Positions 35,487-45,331 of a DNA stretch of 64,000 bases are shown here, piece by piece. Position 1 is the first letter of the stretch, and each line of letters begins with the position of its first letter. The notes below the pieces were generated by a model. That model was not told the DNA's origin, ran no database searches, and saw only the letters and a list, made by a program, of their open reading frames with translations. The position numbers and the translations under genes were made by a program. This DNA is from JABMQB01 sp963666575. Its GTDB lineage: Bacteria; Bacteroidota; Bacteroidia; Bacteroidales; Prolixibacteraceae. The stretch spans positions 124,001 through 188,000 of the forward strand of contig CAXXYG010000027.1 of the NCBI GenBank assembly GCA_963666575.2, read 5' to 3'.

Positions 35487-37958
35487 CTATTCCTGTAGTA
35501 AATTATTGGCCGCCAGCACTAAAAACATAAAATGTGTGGCACCGCCGCCCATTACATATTCGGTTTGTTGCCAAAAATAAGGCCATTTTTTAAGTTCGGG
35601 GAAATCGGGGCGGATAATACCTGTTCCCGAAACAACTCCCCCAGGGATAAACGACCGATCGGCACGGTTAATGCCATATGCTTCAATTACTGAACGTGAC
35701 CCAACACCCGAAGCAAACGATGACGTATTTTCGCCAGGATGGTTTCCCAGCACAAAATTTAAGGCATTAAAAAGTAAATCGGGTGTAAATAATTCAGGCA
35801 AATTTTTATGAAGGAAATACTGTTGCATTCCTAACCGTTGAATTCCCCATCCATCGCCCCAAACACGAATATTATAAGGTACTCCAAATGGATTTTCTTT
35901 TTGTCGGCTATTTAGCTGATCACTCAACTGTTTAAATCCACTATTCACTTCCGATTTAAATTCTTCGTTTTTACACCTGTCGAAAATACGAGCTATAGAG
36001 GCTCCGGTTTGTGAAAGACTTTTTACAACCTGTTCTTTCATATCAAAAATATCGTTTTGATATTTAGTATCGTTTGTGGTGAGCAATAATTCACACGCTG
36101 CATTTATTTTCCCTGCACTGTTCCAGCGTGATAATTGCCTGTCAACATCGTATAATTCAATAGCCGCTTTTAAACACCGTGCAGCCAAATAATTGTCATA
36201 ACCTTTTAAAACGCGGGCTGCAGCTGCCAGCGCCTGAATTGCAGTAAATTCTCGTCCTGCATTTTGTTCTGTAAACACCCAACGATCGTCCGTTTTCCCC
36301 GATTCGGTTCCTGTTTTTTCATTTTCAGCCAAAGCAGGATTATATTTTAAATTATCGGTCATCGAGCTGGCATCGCCCAACATGACGTACTGGCGTAAAT
36401 CATTACAAATAATTCCGCGGTACAATCTGCCCAAATTTTCGTAACCTCCCAGAATAGTTAATACCCCATGTTCAATTTGTTGCAGTATATCGGCTTTCCC
36501 ATCGGGCAAATGAATTTCTACTATTTTTTTAGCTTGATCAACAGTTGTTTGATCCCATTGTACATCAAACTGCTCATATGCCATAGCCAGTGTCCAAACG
36601 GTTCCGGCCTGCGACTCCACGCGCAAATCGTAATCGCCTGCATCGTGCCAACCGCCAACATCTAATCCTGGAACCTGATCTAAAGGTTCAAATTCGGTAA
36701 ATGTAGTTGAACCCTGAATATACCCATCAAAATGGTTGGTATCCGTTGGAGCCATCAATGCATCGTCGAGGTGGCAGCAGTCATGCCACACCCTGTATCC
36801 TTCATTCACTCTCATATGGCACATCTGCACTGGTAAAAAATATTCAAGGGTAGGTTGCCACACATGGCGTTCATAAATATTTGCCCCAATTTTAAAAGGT
36901 TCGGTAGTATAATCGCCATACTGCACCTGATAAATTCCAGGCTCTTTTATGTCAGAAAAATCAAACTGGTAATAATTAAAACGGAGGTATTTGCCCCACT
37001 TTTGGGGTTGACCAGATTTTATAGTTTTAAATCCTCCATTCTCCGAAAGGCGAAGCAAAGAAACATTCAAAATTTCTGTTTCTACTTTATCCAATTCTAC
37101 TGAGGCAATTTTTTGTTGATCGGTATGATAACCCACCTGACTTACATGGACAACCGGTTTTTGTTTAAAATTCTCAATAATTGTGGGTTCTATTACCCAC
37201 TCAATAGCATTCGATGTTACTCCTGAAGGAACTTCTGAACGTACAACAAACCACCCATTATTATGGTAAAAACGGCCATCGACAAGTTGTAAGTCTGATT
37301 TTAAACTTGAAATAACCATTGTTTGTGATGATTGATCGGGGGCGATTGTTAGCTTTTTACCGGTTGCTATCGGAAATGCCTGCCAATTACCGTCGGCATC
37401 TTTTTGCATGGGCCCATTTGCCTGAAGGGGGAATATACCAGATTGGTTATCCATGTACCACGATTTTCCGAATAACATGGCAGGAAATAACTCTAAATTA
37501 AAACCTACCTTCCCGATCCACTCTTCGGGAAGTGGATTTTCCAGATCCACGACAATCCTGAATTTTTTTCCTTCGCCAATCACCCTGACGTTGTAGCTAA
37601 AATTTAGGTCGGGATAAAAAACAGGATTAAATCCTTTTCTATCCTTGCTTGAATCGGGGTATGAACATTTTACCCTAATCTCATTGTTTTGTGGGAATAC
37701 TTGTCTTTCTCCAACCTTAGGAATAGGTTGCCATTGACCGGGAGTAGGCTCTAAACGAAGGTCTCCGTTGGTAGCAACACGTGTACCATTCTGAATAATA
37801 CCAATTGCTCCCTGGTGCCCTTCAGGATAAATATCGTAAAATACCATCACATTTAAACCAGGCATTTCGAAATACTCATCCTGATTAATAACTAGTTCCT
37901 GTGCTTGTGAAATAAAAAATGTAAAAAAAAGAATACTGCTAAATAGTAATTTTGACAT
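35487..37958 (-). CDS. GH9 endoglucanase-type glycoside hydrolase
   Basis: This 823-residue exported protein has a signal peptide to about residue 20 and an N-terminal beta-rich domain of about 240 residues. A CelD_N-type Ig-like domain (about 270-360, VHVSQVGYHTDQQKIA) is followed by the GH9 (alpha/alpha)6 domain. Catalytic-site motifs are GGWHDAGDYD (nucleophile-activating Asp pair) and, near the C-terminus, WQQTEYVMGG, which probably supplies the acid Glu. GH9 enzymes act on beta-1,4-glucans. It has no sus genes nearby and no T9SS tail. A -7 box lies 25 bp upstream. Confidence 0.88.
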   Translation of the reverse strand: MSKLLFSSILFFTFFISQAQELVINQDEYFEMPGLNVMVFYDIYPEGHQGAIGIIQNGTRVATNGDLRLEPTPGQWQPIPKVGERQVFPQNNEIRVKCSYPDSSKDRKGFNPVFYPDLNFSYNVRVIGEGKKFRIVVDLENPLPEEWIGKVGFNLELFPAMLFGKSWYMDNQSGIFPLQANGPMQKDADGNWQAFPIATGKKLTIAPDQSSQTMVISSLKSDLQLVDGRFYHNNGWFVVRSEVPSGVTSNAIEWVIEPTIIENFKQKPVVHVSQVGYHTDQQKIASVELDKVETEILNVSLLRLSENGGFKTIKSGQPQKWGKYLRFNYYQFDFSDIKEPGIYQVQYGDYTTEPFKIGANIYERHVWQPTLEYFLPVQMCHMRVNEGYRVWHDCCHLDDALMAPTDTNHFDGYIQGSTTFTEFEPLDQVPGLDVGGWHDAGDYDLRVESQAGTVWTLAMAYEQFDVQWDQTTVDQAKKIVEIHLPDGKADILQQIEHGVLTILGGYENLGRLYRGIICNDLRQYVMLGDASSMTDNLKYNPALAENEKTGTESGKTDDRWVFTEQNAGREFTAIQALAAAARVLKGYDNYLAARCLKAAIELYDVDRQLSRWNSAGKINAACELLLTTNDTKYQNDIFDMKEQVVKSLSQTGASIARIFDRCKNEEFKSEVNSGFKQLSDQLNSRQKENPFGVPYNIRVWGDGWGIQRLGMQQYFLHKNLPELFTPDLLFNALNFVLGNHPGENTSSFASGVGSRSVIEAYGINRADRSFIPGGVVSGTGIIRPDFPELKKWPYFWQQTEYVMGGGATHFMFLVLAANNLLQE

Positions 37959-37982
37959 GGTAAGTTAGTTTGGTTATACTTG

Positions 37983-37990
37983 CAAATATA
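37983..37990 (-). promoter_or_regulatory. -7 box for the GH9 gene
   Basis: On the minus strand TATATTTG matches TAnnTTTG and lies 25 bp before the GH9 start codon. No TTG is found at the optimal upstream spacing. Confidence 0.5.
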
Positions 37991-38058
37991 AACATAACAC
38001 CTCTATTTTGATTAGTAAACAACCAACCATCTACCAAATGATTACAAATAACGACCTT

Positions 38059-41000
38059 TTATGATGGCAACGATTTTTCATAATGCGAATTTCTGACCCA
38101 GGCAAAAATCATTAGAATAGCTAAAAGAATTAGTGTAGTTGGAACTACAGGATCAACACCATCGGCAACTCCTTTCCCATATGAATGGAGCCCCGACAAA
38201 TAATAATTTACGCCAAAATAGGTCATTAAAACGGAGGCAAATCCAAGAATGGAAGCCATATTGTAATTGAAGACACCCTTTAAGGAAGGAATCAGGCGCA
38301 TGTGTACAATAAATGAATAGATAACAACAGTTATAAGTGCCCATGTTTCTTTGGGATCCCAGCCCCAATAACGGCCCCAGCTTTCGTTGGCCCACACGCC
38401 ACCCAAAAAAGTTCCGGTGGTTAAAAAATACAATCCTACAGTTGCAGAAAGTTCATTTACCGAAGTTAATTGATTGATAAAGGCATTAACCTTAAATCCA
38501 TTTTTAGGATTTCGCAAAACAATAAGTACCATTGTTAAAATCCCCAGAAAAGCACTGAGCCCCAAAAATCCATAACTGGCAGTTATAATGGCCACATGAA
38601 TGGCCAGCCAATACGATTTTAGAACGGGCACCAGATTTGTAACTTCGGGATTCATCCAACTTAAATGGGCAACAAATAAAGCTATACCCGATAAAAATGC
38701 AGCGGTAGCCACTACCAATGGGTATCTTCGGCCAAATATTAAACCTGCCAACATAGTTGCCCAGGCTACATAAACAACCGACTCAAAACCATTGCTCCAT
38801 GGCGCATGGCCCGAAATATACCAACGAACAGCTAATCCGGCAGTATGACCAATAAATCCAACAATGATTAAACCATAAAAAGGATATTTTACAAACCGCG
38901 AAATTTGTTTCTGCCTGAAAATATTAATGAACAGAACCACTAAGAGTAAAATTCCAAACAACAAGTAAAAAGGAAATATGCGCTTAAAAATATTGATTTT
39001 ATTGTACAAAATTTCCAGGTTCTTTTTTCGTTCGGAAGGAATTAATTCACCACCAAATTTATGTTGAAATTTATCCAATGCACTAATAACCTGAAGGGCT
39101 TGTTCGGTATTATTATCGCTAACCGATTCGTTAAGCATTTGAATACCACTTTTTACAAAAAGGGAGTCGCCATTTGGTAACCCTGTAACAGAAGTTCCGG
39201 GAACATACCATGGAATTTCATTATTTGCCGATGGAAACACACTTAACAACGAACCTCGGAATAGCATAAAACACACATTCACACGTTCGTCAACATTAAT
39301 ATATTCCTTCTCAAGTGTATTTCGAAATGCTGGGCCTTTGCCATATGCTTCCTGGACCTGGTCAGCAATTTTATAGTTTCCTTGCTGGTCGAATAACTGG
39401 TCGAGTGAAACAAATGTCCCTGAAACTCCAAGGGCCTCTGCCACATTTTTATTGGAAATTTTTACAATGGGTAAAGTTTTCCATATTTCAGGATAAACCA
39501 TAAAACTGAGCATTACCTCGTTGGGAGACTTACCATACAATTTTGATTTCCGGCTGATTTTCCGAACTACTTCGCTTGAAAGCGTAGAAATAGGTTCAAT
39601 CCGGCCATCGTGCCCCTGTACCCAAATTTCACCAAACTTTTCAGATACCGCAACATCAATTTTTGGCAATGTTGATTCTAATCCACCCTGCGCCGGAGAG
39701 AAAAAGGAGGAAACAACCAGAACAACAACTATAGATGCTTTTTTTATTGTTTCCGTTTTTAACCGTTTAACAATGGAATTAAAATATGATTTTGGATTTA
39801 ACAGCGATAATACAAAACCCAGCATCATTAAAAAATAGCCGATATAGGTTATCCATGTTCCCCAAAAATCGTGGTTCACAGATAATACTGTCCCCAATTC
39901 ATCACGGTCGTATGACGATTGAAAAAATTTAAATCCTTTGTAAGTTAACGTGGTATTCATAAAAATCCGGTAGTCTTTTTTTACATTGGCAACTTTATCA
40001 ATCAAAACAACCTCCGAAGCATATGATGAGGGAGATTCAGAGCCGGGATATTTTTCAAGCTGAAAATCTTTCAGGAAAATTTCAAAAGGAACTTTTTTTG
40101 GTTTGGCACCATAGGCCAGCTGAAGTTCATTGCCGCCAATAGTAATTGAAATTGGATCGGCTAAAACACCAGAATGCCCAAAAACAGGTACTATTTGTTC
40201 TTTTATTCCATCATCTATTTTTACAAATACTGCATTTTCGCCAGTTGCTCCATTTGAGCTTTTGGCGGCTGTAAAAGTTGCTTTTTCATAAAAATTACGA
40301 ATTAAAAACTGGTAATCACCATAACGGTATAAAAACATGTTTTTGGCAGGAATGGTATCGCCCGGCTCGAAACCTATTGTTTCCTGACTCCCCATAGCCA
40401 TTTCTTCAATGGGCAATTCCGATATAAAATAAAGCTCCTCACCTTCATTAAAAAAACTTATAACTCCCTTTTCTGGACTATTAAAAACTGCAGAAAATCC
40501 ATCGCTGTTTATTATATCGCCCGCCTTAAAAATATATGATTGCATTCCTTGGGTACTGGGTGAAGAGAATACAAAATCGATTATAGATTCGCCAGTATTT
40601 GATGGAATAGGTTGCCTGACTGCATCTTTTATAAATCCAATTGACTTAACTGAAAACTGATTATTCTCCACCCAAAATTTTGTGGAAAACTCCTTATATG
40701 TAATCTCCGAAAAAAGCACTTTTTTTTCAACTTTTTCCCCGTTATAAGTTGCCGAAAAATAATCGTCGGACGATAAAATATCACTCACTGCTTCACCTTC
40801 GCGAATATGCATCACTCCTTCGTAGCTGATGTAACGTGTAATTGCGGCCCCTAATAAAATCAGAAGAAATGAAAAATGAAAAATTCCCAAAGTGAGTTTT
40901 TCCTTTTGATACAACTTAAACCGGAAAAAATTATTAGCAAGGTTTAAAGCAAACAACGCCCATAATAATTCGAACCACCACGAATTGTAGATTATTGCCT

Positions 41001-41121
41001 TGGCAGCCGGTGTGCCGTAACTGCTTTCGGTAAAAGTAGCTATGGCCATTGAAAAGGCTACTGCTAAAAATAAAAATGCCATTACTGGCAATGAGGTTAT
41101 AAAGGAGTAAAGACGCTTCAT
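38059..41121 (-). CDS. fused cytochrome c biogenesis protein CcsBA (ResB-CcsA)
   Basis: This 1020-residue integral membrane protein joins ResB/CcsB (N-terminal half, with HFSFLLILLGAAITRY) to CcsA (C-terminal third). The CcsA heme-handling WWD segment reads WANESWGRYWGWDPKETWAL, and conserved His flank it in the neighbouring helices. A large periplasmic region lies between. It exports heme and attaches it to apocytochrome c (system II). The fused form is common in Bacteroidota. It lies downstream of alaS behind a terminator. Confidence 0.95.
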   Translation of the reverse strand: MKRLYSFITSLPVMAFLFLAVAFSMAIATFTESSYGTPAAKAIIYNSWWFELLWALFALNLANNFFRFKLYQKEKLTLGIFHFSFLLILLGAAITRYISYEGVMHIREGEAVSDILSSDDYFSATYNGEKVEKKVLFSEITYKEFSTKFWVENNQFSVKSIGFIKDAVRQPIPSNTGESIIDFVFSSPSTQGMQSYIFKAGDIINSDGFSAVFNSPEKGVISFFNEGEELYFISELPIEEMAMGSQETIGFEPGDTIPAKNMFLYRYGDYQFLIRNFYEKATFTAAKSSNGATGENAVFVKIDDGIKEQIVPVFGHSGVLADPISITIGGNELQLAYGAKPKKVPFEIFLKDFQLEKYPGSESPSSYASEVVLIDKVANVKKDYRIFMNTTLTYKGFKFFQSSYDRDELGTVLSVNHDFWGTWITYIGYFLMMLGFVLSLLNPKSYFNSIVKRLKTETIKKASIVVVLVVSSFFSPAQGGLESTLPKIDVAVSEKFGEIWVQGHDGRIEPISTLSSEVVRKISRKSKLYGKSPNEVMLSFMVYPEIWKTLPIVKISNKNVAEALGVSGTFVSLDQLFDQQGNYKIADQVQEAYGKGPAFRNTLEKEYINVDERVNVCFMLFRGSLLSVFPSANNEIPWYVPGTSVTGLPNGDSLFVKSGIQMLNESVSDNNTEQALQVISALDKFQHKFGGELIPSERKKNLEILYNKINIFKRIFPFYLLFGILLLVVLFINIFRQKQISRFVKYPFYGLIIVGFIGHTAGLAVRWYISGHAPWSNGFESVVYVAWATMLAGLIFGRRYPLVVATAAFLSGIALFVAHLSWMNPEVTNLVPVLKSYWLAIHVAIITASYGFLGLSAFLGILTMVLIVLRNPKNGFKVNAFINQLTSVNELSATVGLYFLTTGTFLGGVWANESWGRYWGWDPKETWALITVVIYSFIVHMRLIPSLKGVFNYNMASILGFASVLMTYFGVNYYLSGLHSYGKGVADGVDPVVPTTLILLAILMIFAWVRNSHYEKSLPS

Positions 41122-41140
41122 TTCAAAAATATTTTATATT

Positions 41141-41175
41141 AAAAAAAGAGTCCAGCACACAACCAGACTCTTTTT
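41141..41175 (-). terminator. terminator after alaS
   Basis: On the minus strand AAAAAGAGTCTGG pairs with CTGGACTCTTTTT around a short loop and continues into seven T. It lies 24 bp past the alaS stop. The structure would also work in the plus direction. Confidence 0.8.
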
Positions 41176-41198
41176 GAACATATAAAATAAAATTTTGT

Positions 41199-43820
41199 TT
41201 ACTGCAAAAACGCCAAAGCTTTTTCAATAGCAGCTTGTAATCCTTTAACATCTTTCCCGCCTGCTGTAGCAAAAAATGGCTGGCCTCCGCCTCCACCTTT
41301 TATTTCACGTCCGGCTTCACGAATAATTTTAGCGGCATTCAAATTTTTATCGGCCACCAGATTTTCCGAAATCATAACCACCAGATTTGGTTTTCCGTCA
41401 AAATCGGCTCCTAAAACCAGGAATAAATTATCCACTTCACCTTTAAGCTGAAAAGCCAAATCTTTTAACATCCCTGCATTGTCAACTTCTACAATATCGG
41501 TAATAATATTTACACCTTTTTCAAGTAAAACTTTACTTTTTAAATTGGCTTTTACAATTTTTAACCGCTCACGGCCAAATACCTCAAGTTGTTTTGATAA
41601 AGTGCTGTTTTCATTCACCAAAGCCAATACCGAACCAATAATGTCTTTCGACCCCTTTACAACTTCTTTTATACTCTTGAGGCTTTTTAACTGGTCATTG
41701 ACAAATTTTTCGGCTCGTGCACCAGTAATTGCTTCAATTCGTCGAATACCTGCAGCAATAGCCGCTTCCGAAACAATTTTAAACAACCCGATTTGCCCGG
41801 TAGCATTTACATGAGTACCTCCACACAATTCAACCGATTCGCCAAATTTGATCACACGCACTTCTTCGCCGTATTTTTCACCAAACAACGACATAGCGCC
41901 CAACGCTTTTGCTTCATTAATGGGGACGGCTCTTTTTTCTTCTAAAACTGAATTTGCCCTTATTTTTTGATTTACAAGCTCTTCCACTTTTTCAATTTCT
42001 TCATCAGTCAATTTCTGGAAATGTGAAAAGTCAAACCGCAGGTGGTCAGCATTTACCAACGAACCTTTTTGCTCAACATGCGTCCCTAAAACTTCGCGTA
42101 AAGCAGCATGTAATAAATGGGTTGCAGTATGGTTATTAGCCGTTTTCAGCCTTCTGGATGTATTAACAAATGCAGTAAAATCCTGTTCCATATTATCGGG
42201 CAATTTATCAGTAATATGAACAATCAGGTTATTTTCTTTTTGAGTATCAACAATGTTGTATTTTGTACCATTGGCTTCGATATAACCGTAGTCGCCAGCC
42301 TGGCCACCCGATTCACCATAAAAAGGTGTAAAATCGAAAACCAGCTGGTAAAATGTTTTTTTCTTTTGGGTTACTTTGCGGTACCTGGCAATTTTTATGG
42401 GGTGGCTTAAATTATCGTACCCAATAAATTCAGACTGTTCAATTTTTCGAATTTCCACCCAATCGTCGGTTTCCTGCGAAGCAGCATTTCGTGAACGGTT
42501 TTTCTGCACTTCCATTTCTTTACCAAACTCAACCACATCAACTGACAAATCATTTTCTCTCGAAATCAATTCAGTTAAATCAAGTGGGAATCCAAATGTA
42601 TCAAACAAAACAAAAGCGTCTTTTCCTGAAATAATTTTATTCCCCGATTTTTTTGCCTGAGAAACCAATTCGTCTATCATTTTTATACCAGTAGCTAAAG
42701 TTCTCAGGAAGGATGCTTCCTCTTCCTTGATTACCTTTTCAATCAAATCCCTCTGAGCACTCAACTCAGGAAAAGCACCACCCATTGTTTCGATAAGGAC
42801 TTCCACCAATTCGTAAATAAAAGGTTCGCGGAAGTTCAAAAATGTAAACCCATAACGCACAGCACGGCGTAAAATGCGGCGGATCACATACCCTGCTTTA
42901 TTATTCGACGGCAATTGGCCATCGGCAATGGCAAAAGCAACCGCCCGAAGGTGGTCGGCAATAACCCGCATGGCAATATCGGTTTTAAGCTCATTGCCAT
43001 ATTTTTTATTACATAATTCGCCAATTTTGGCAATTATCGTTTGAAAAACATCGGTGTCGTAATTTGATTTTTTACCCTGCACAACCATACACAAACGCTC
43101 GAAACCCATTCCCGTATCGACATGTTTATCGGGTAAATCAACAAGGCTGGCATCCGATTTTCGGTTAAACTGAATAAAAACCAGGTTCCATATTTCAATC
43201 ACTTCGGGATGGTCTTTATTAACCAATTCAATTCCCGGAATTTTTTTCTTTTCACTTTCGTCGCGCAAATCAACATGAATTTCAGAACACGGGCCACAAG
43301 GTCCGGTATCGCCCATTTCCCAAAAATTATCTTTTTTGCTTCCATTTAATATGCGCCCAGCAGGCAGGTATTTACCCCAAATTTTTGCGGCTTCATTATC
43401 ACGTTCAAGGTTATCATCTGCACTACCTTCAAAAACTGTGGCATACAAGTTATCAGGAGTAATTCCCATCCTTCCGGTTAAAAATTCCCATGCCCAATCA
43501 ATAGCTTCTTCTTTAAAATAATTTCCAAACGACCAGTTACCCAACATCTCGAACATGGTATGGTGATATGTATCAAGTCCCACTTCTTCCAAATCGTTAT
43601 GTTTTCCCGACACTCTTAAACATTTTTGGGTATCAGCTACTCTTTTCCATTTAGCCGGTTCATTCCCCAGAAATAAATCTTTAAACTGATTCATGCCTGC
43701 ATTTGTAAACATTAAGGTGGGATCACCTTTTACAACCATTGGCGCTGATGAAACAATCTGGTGTTTTTTTTCAGTAAAAAAATCTAAAAATGCGTTTCTG
43801 ATCTCTTTTGAAGACTTCAT
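41199..43820 (-). CDS. alaS: alanine--tRNA ligase
   Basis: This 873-residue enzyme has the full AlaRS layout. The class II catalytic domain starts with FFTEKKHQIVSSAPMV and includes HHTMFEMLGNWSFGNYFK. A tRNA-recognition region comes next, then the editing domain with zinc ligands NNHTATHLLHAAL and CGGTHVNATGQ. The C-Ala domain ends IKGGGGGQPFFATAGGKD. It charges tRNA-Ala in the cytoplasm. A -7 box lies about 120 bp upstream, and it is divergent from the M23 peptidase operon. Confidence 0.98.
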   Translation of the reverse strand: MKSSKEIRNAFLDFFTEKKHQIVSSAPMVVKGDPTLMFTNAGMNQFKDLFLGNEPAKWKRVADTQKCLRVSGKHNDLEEVGLDTYHHTMFEMLGNWSFGNYFKEEAIDWAWEFLTGRMGITPDNLYATVFEGSADDNLERDNEAAKIWGKYLPAGRILNGSKKDNFWEMGDTGPCGPCSEIHVDLRDESEKKKIPGIELVNKDHPEVIEIWNLVFIQFNRKSDASLVDLPDKHVDTGMGFERLCMVVQGKKSNYDTDVFQTIIAKIGELCNKKYGNELKTDIAMRVIADHLRAVAFAIADGQLPSNNKAGYVIRRILRRAVRYGFTFLNFREPFIYELVEVLIETMGGAFPELSAQRDLIEKVIKEEEASFLRTLATGIKMIDELVSQAKKSGNKIISGKDAFVLFDTFGFPLDLTELISRENDLSVDVVEFGKEMEVQKNRSRNAASQETDDWVEIRKIEQSEFIGYDNLSHPIKIARYRKVTQKKKTFYQLVFDFTPFYGESGGQAGDYGYIEANGTKYNIVDTQKENNLIVHITDKLPDNMEQDFTAFVNTSRRLKTANNHTATHLLHAALREVLGTHVEQKGSLVNADHLRFDFSHFQKLTDEEIEKVEELVNQKIRANSVLEEKRAVPINEAKALGAMSLFGEKYGEEVRVIKFGESVELCGGTHVNATGQIGLFKIVSEAAIAAGIRRIEAITGARAEKFVNDQLKSLKSIKEVVKGSKDIIGSVLALVNENSTLSKQLEVFGRERLKIVKANLKSKVLLEKGVNIITDIVEVDNAGMLKDLAFQLKGEVDNLFLVLGADFDGKPNLVVMISENLVADKNLNAAKIIREAGREIKGGGGGQPFFATAGGKDVKGLQAAIEKALAFLQ

Positions 43821-43939
43821 TTTATGCTATCTATTTAAATTATTAACACTAATTTGTGTTAAAAAAGATTAACTCTTATCCAACAAATTAAAATCTGTAC
43901 CGTTATTTCATTAAATTCGCAGCAAGATTTAAAAGCTTG

Positions 43940-43947
43940 CAAAGTTA
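43940..43947 (-). promoter_or_regulatory. -7 box for alaS
   Basis: TAACTTTG on the minus strand matches TAnnTTTG. It implies a leader of about 110 nt before the alaS start. Confidence 0.45.
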
Positions 43948-44002
43948 CAGGAAATAATTAATTTTGAATATTAGAGTAAATTTATTTTAAGCCTTTTAAT
44001 AT

Positions 44003-44983
44003 ATGGCGAAACGAAATTATAAATTTAATCCGGATACACTTAGCTACGAAAAGGTTGGATTAAATACAAAAAAGATCATCTCCCAATTTTTAACCTATAT
44101 TGTTTCAACACTTATATTTGCATTTATAATTGTTTTTGTTGTTTTAAGTTATTACGAAACGCCAAAAATGAAATCATTGCAGCGTGAAAACCAAAAATTA
44201 CTTTCACAATATGAACTAATGTCGAAAGACCTTGAAAACATTGACAAGGTGATGCAGGAAATTCAGCAGCGTGATGACAATATTTACAGGGTAATTTTTG
44301 AAAGTGACCCCATACCTTCTACCATCAGGAAATCGGGTTTCGGTGGTGTAAATAAATATGCCAATCTGGAAAGCCTTGATAATGCCGACCTGGTTGTTAA
44401 AACAGCCAAAAAGCTGGATATCTTAGCAAAAGAGGCTTATATCCAATCAAAATCGTACGACGAAGTAATGAAACTGGCATTAAACAAGGAAAAAATGCTG
44501 GCTTCCATTCCGGCAATTATGCCAATAAGTAATAAAGACCTTAAACGTACAGCTTCGGGTTGGGGCTTTCGGGTTCATCCAATCTATAAAATCCGCAAAT
44601 TCCATTATGGAATGGATTTTACTTCACCAATTGGAACCGAAGTGTATGCAACTGGCGATGGCGTAGTAAAAGAGATTAAAGGGAATAAACGAAGCAAGGT
44701 TGGTTTTGGAATGAGTTTAGTAATCGATCATGGTTTTGGTTATGAAACCATTTATGGCCACTTAAGTGCGTTTAAAGTTAAACGTGGGCAAAAAGTTAAG
44801 CGAGGCGATGTAGTTGCATACGTCGGAAATACAGGAGGATCAACTGCTCCTCACCTACATTACGAAGTAGTTAAAAATGGCAAAAAAGTAAATCCATCGT
44901 ATTACTATTTTAGGGATCTTACTCCTCAAGAATATGAGAAGATGATTGCCATTTCAACAAACATGGGTCAAAGTTTTGATTAA
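44003..44983 (+). CDS. M23 family peptidase, membrane-anchored
   Basis: This 326-residue protein has a cytoplasmic N-terminus, one transmembrane helix (about 29-50), a coiled coil (about 55-90) and a C-terminal LytM/M23 domain (about 185-300). The zinc motifs are HYGMDF (H-x3-D) and HLHYEV (H-x-H), and RTASGWGFRVHPI is also family-typical. It probably cuts peptidoglycan cross-bridges or activates amidases in the periplasm. It starts a tight operon with merR, the Nif3-like gene and the zinc-ribbon gene. Confidence 0.93.
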   Translation: MAKRNYKFNPDTLSYEKVGLNTKKIISQFLTYIVSTLIFAFIIVFVVLSYYETPKMKSLQRENQKLLSQYELMSKDLENIDKVMQEIQQRDDNIYRVIFESDPIPSTIRKSGFGGVNKYANLESLDNADLVVKTAKKLDILAKEAYIQSKSYDEVMKLALNKEKMLASIPAIMPISNKDLKRTASGWGFRVHPIYKIRKFHYGMDFTSPIGTEVYATGDGVVKEIKGNKRSKVGFGMSLVIDHGFGYETIYGHLSAFKVKRGQKVKRGDVVAYVGNTGGSTAPHLHYEVVKNGKKVNPSYYYFRDLTPQEYEKMIAISTNMGQSFD

Positions 44984-44989
44984 AAGTGT

Positions 44990-45331
44990 GTGCCATACGA
45001 AAAACCTAAAATAAAAAAACACTTCTACTCTATCGGCGAAGTGGCTGAAATGTTCGATGTGAATGTTTCCCTTATCCGATTTTGGGAAAAAGAATTCCCT
45101 TCATTAAAACCTTTCAAAAATAACAAAGGAAACAGGCTTTTTACAATCAATGACATTGAAGAAGTCAGGCTCATTTACCATCTGGTAAAAGAAAAAGGGT
45201 TAACTTTAAAAGGTGCCCGAATAAAATTGAAGGAAAACAAACAAGATACTTTAAACAATTACGAAGTAATAAAAATACTTCAGGATGTTCGAACCCAACT
45301 TATTAAAATCAGAGACGAATTAGAAGAATGA
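44990..45331 (+). CDS. MerR-family transcriptional regulator
   Basis: The protein has 113 residues. The start codon is GTG, 6 bp after the M23 stop; the family-typical start PYEKPKIKKHFYSIGEVAEMF supports it. The MerR helix-turn-helix and wing (about 13-80) include VNVSLIRFWEKEFPSLKP and NRLFTINDIEEVRLI. No effector domain follows, only a short coiled tail. Its last codon overlaps the next gene in ATGA, so translation is coupled. Such short MerR proteins are conserved beside M23 genes in Bacteroidota. Confidence 0.9.
   Translation: MPYEKPKIKKHFYSIGEVAEMFDVNVSLIRFWEKEFPSLKPFKNNKGNRLFTINDIEEVRLIYHLVKEKGLTLKGARIKLKENKQDTLNNYEVIKILQDVRTQLIKIRDELEE

Noticed and set aside
41124..41131. TATTTTTG (minus strand) as a promoter for ccsBA
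   Set aside because: It matches TAnnTTTG but lies 2 bp before the start codon, so transcription would begin inside the gene.
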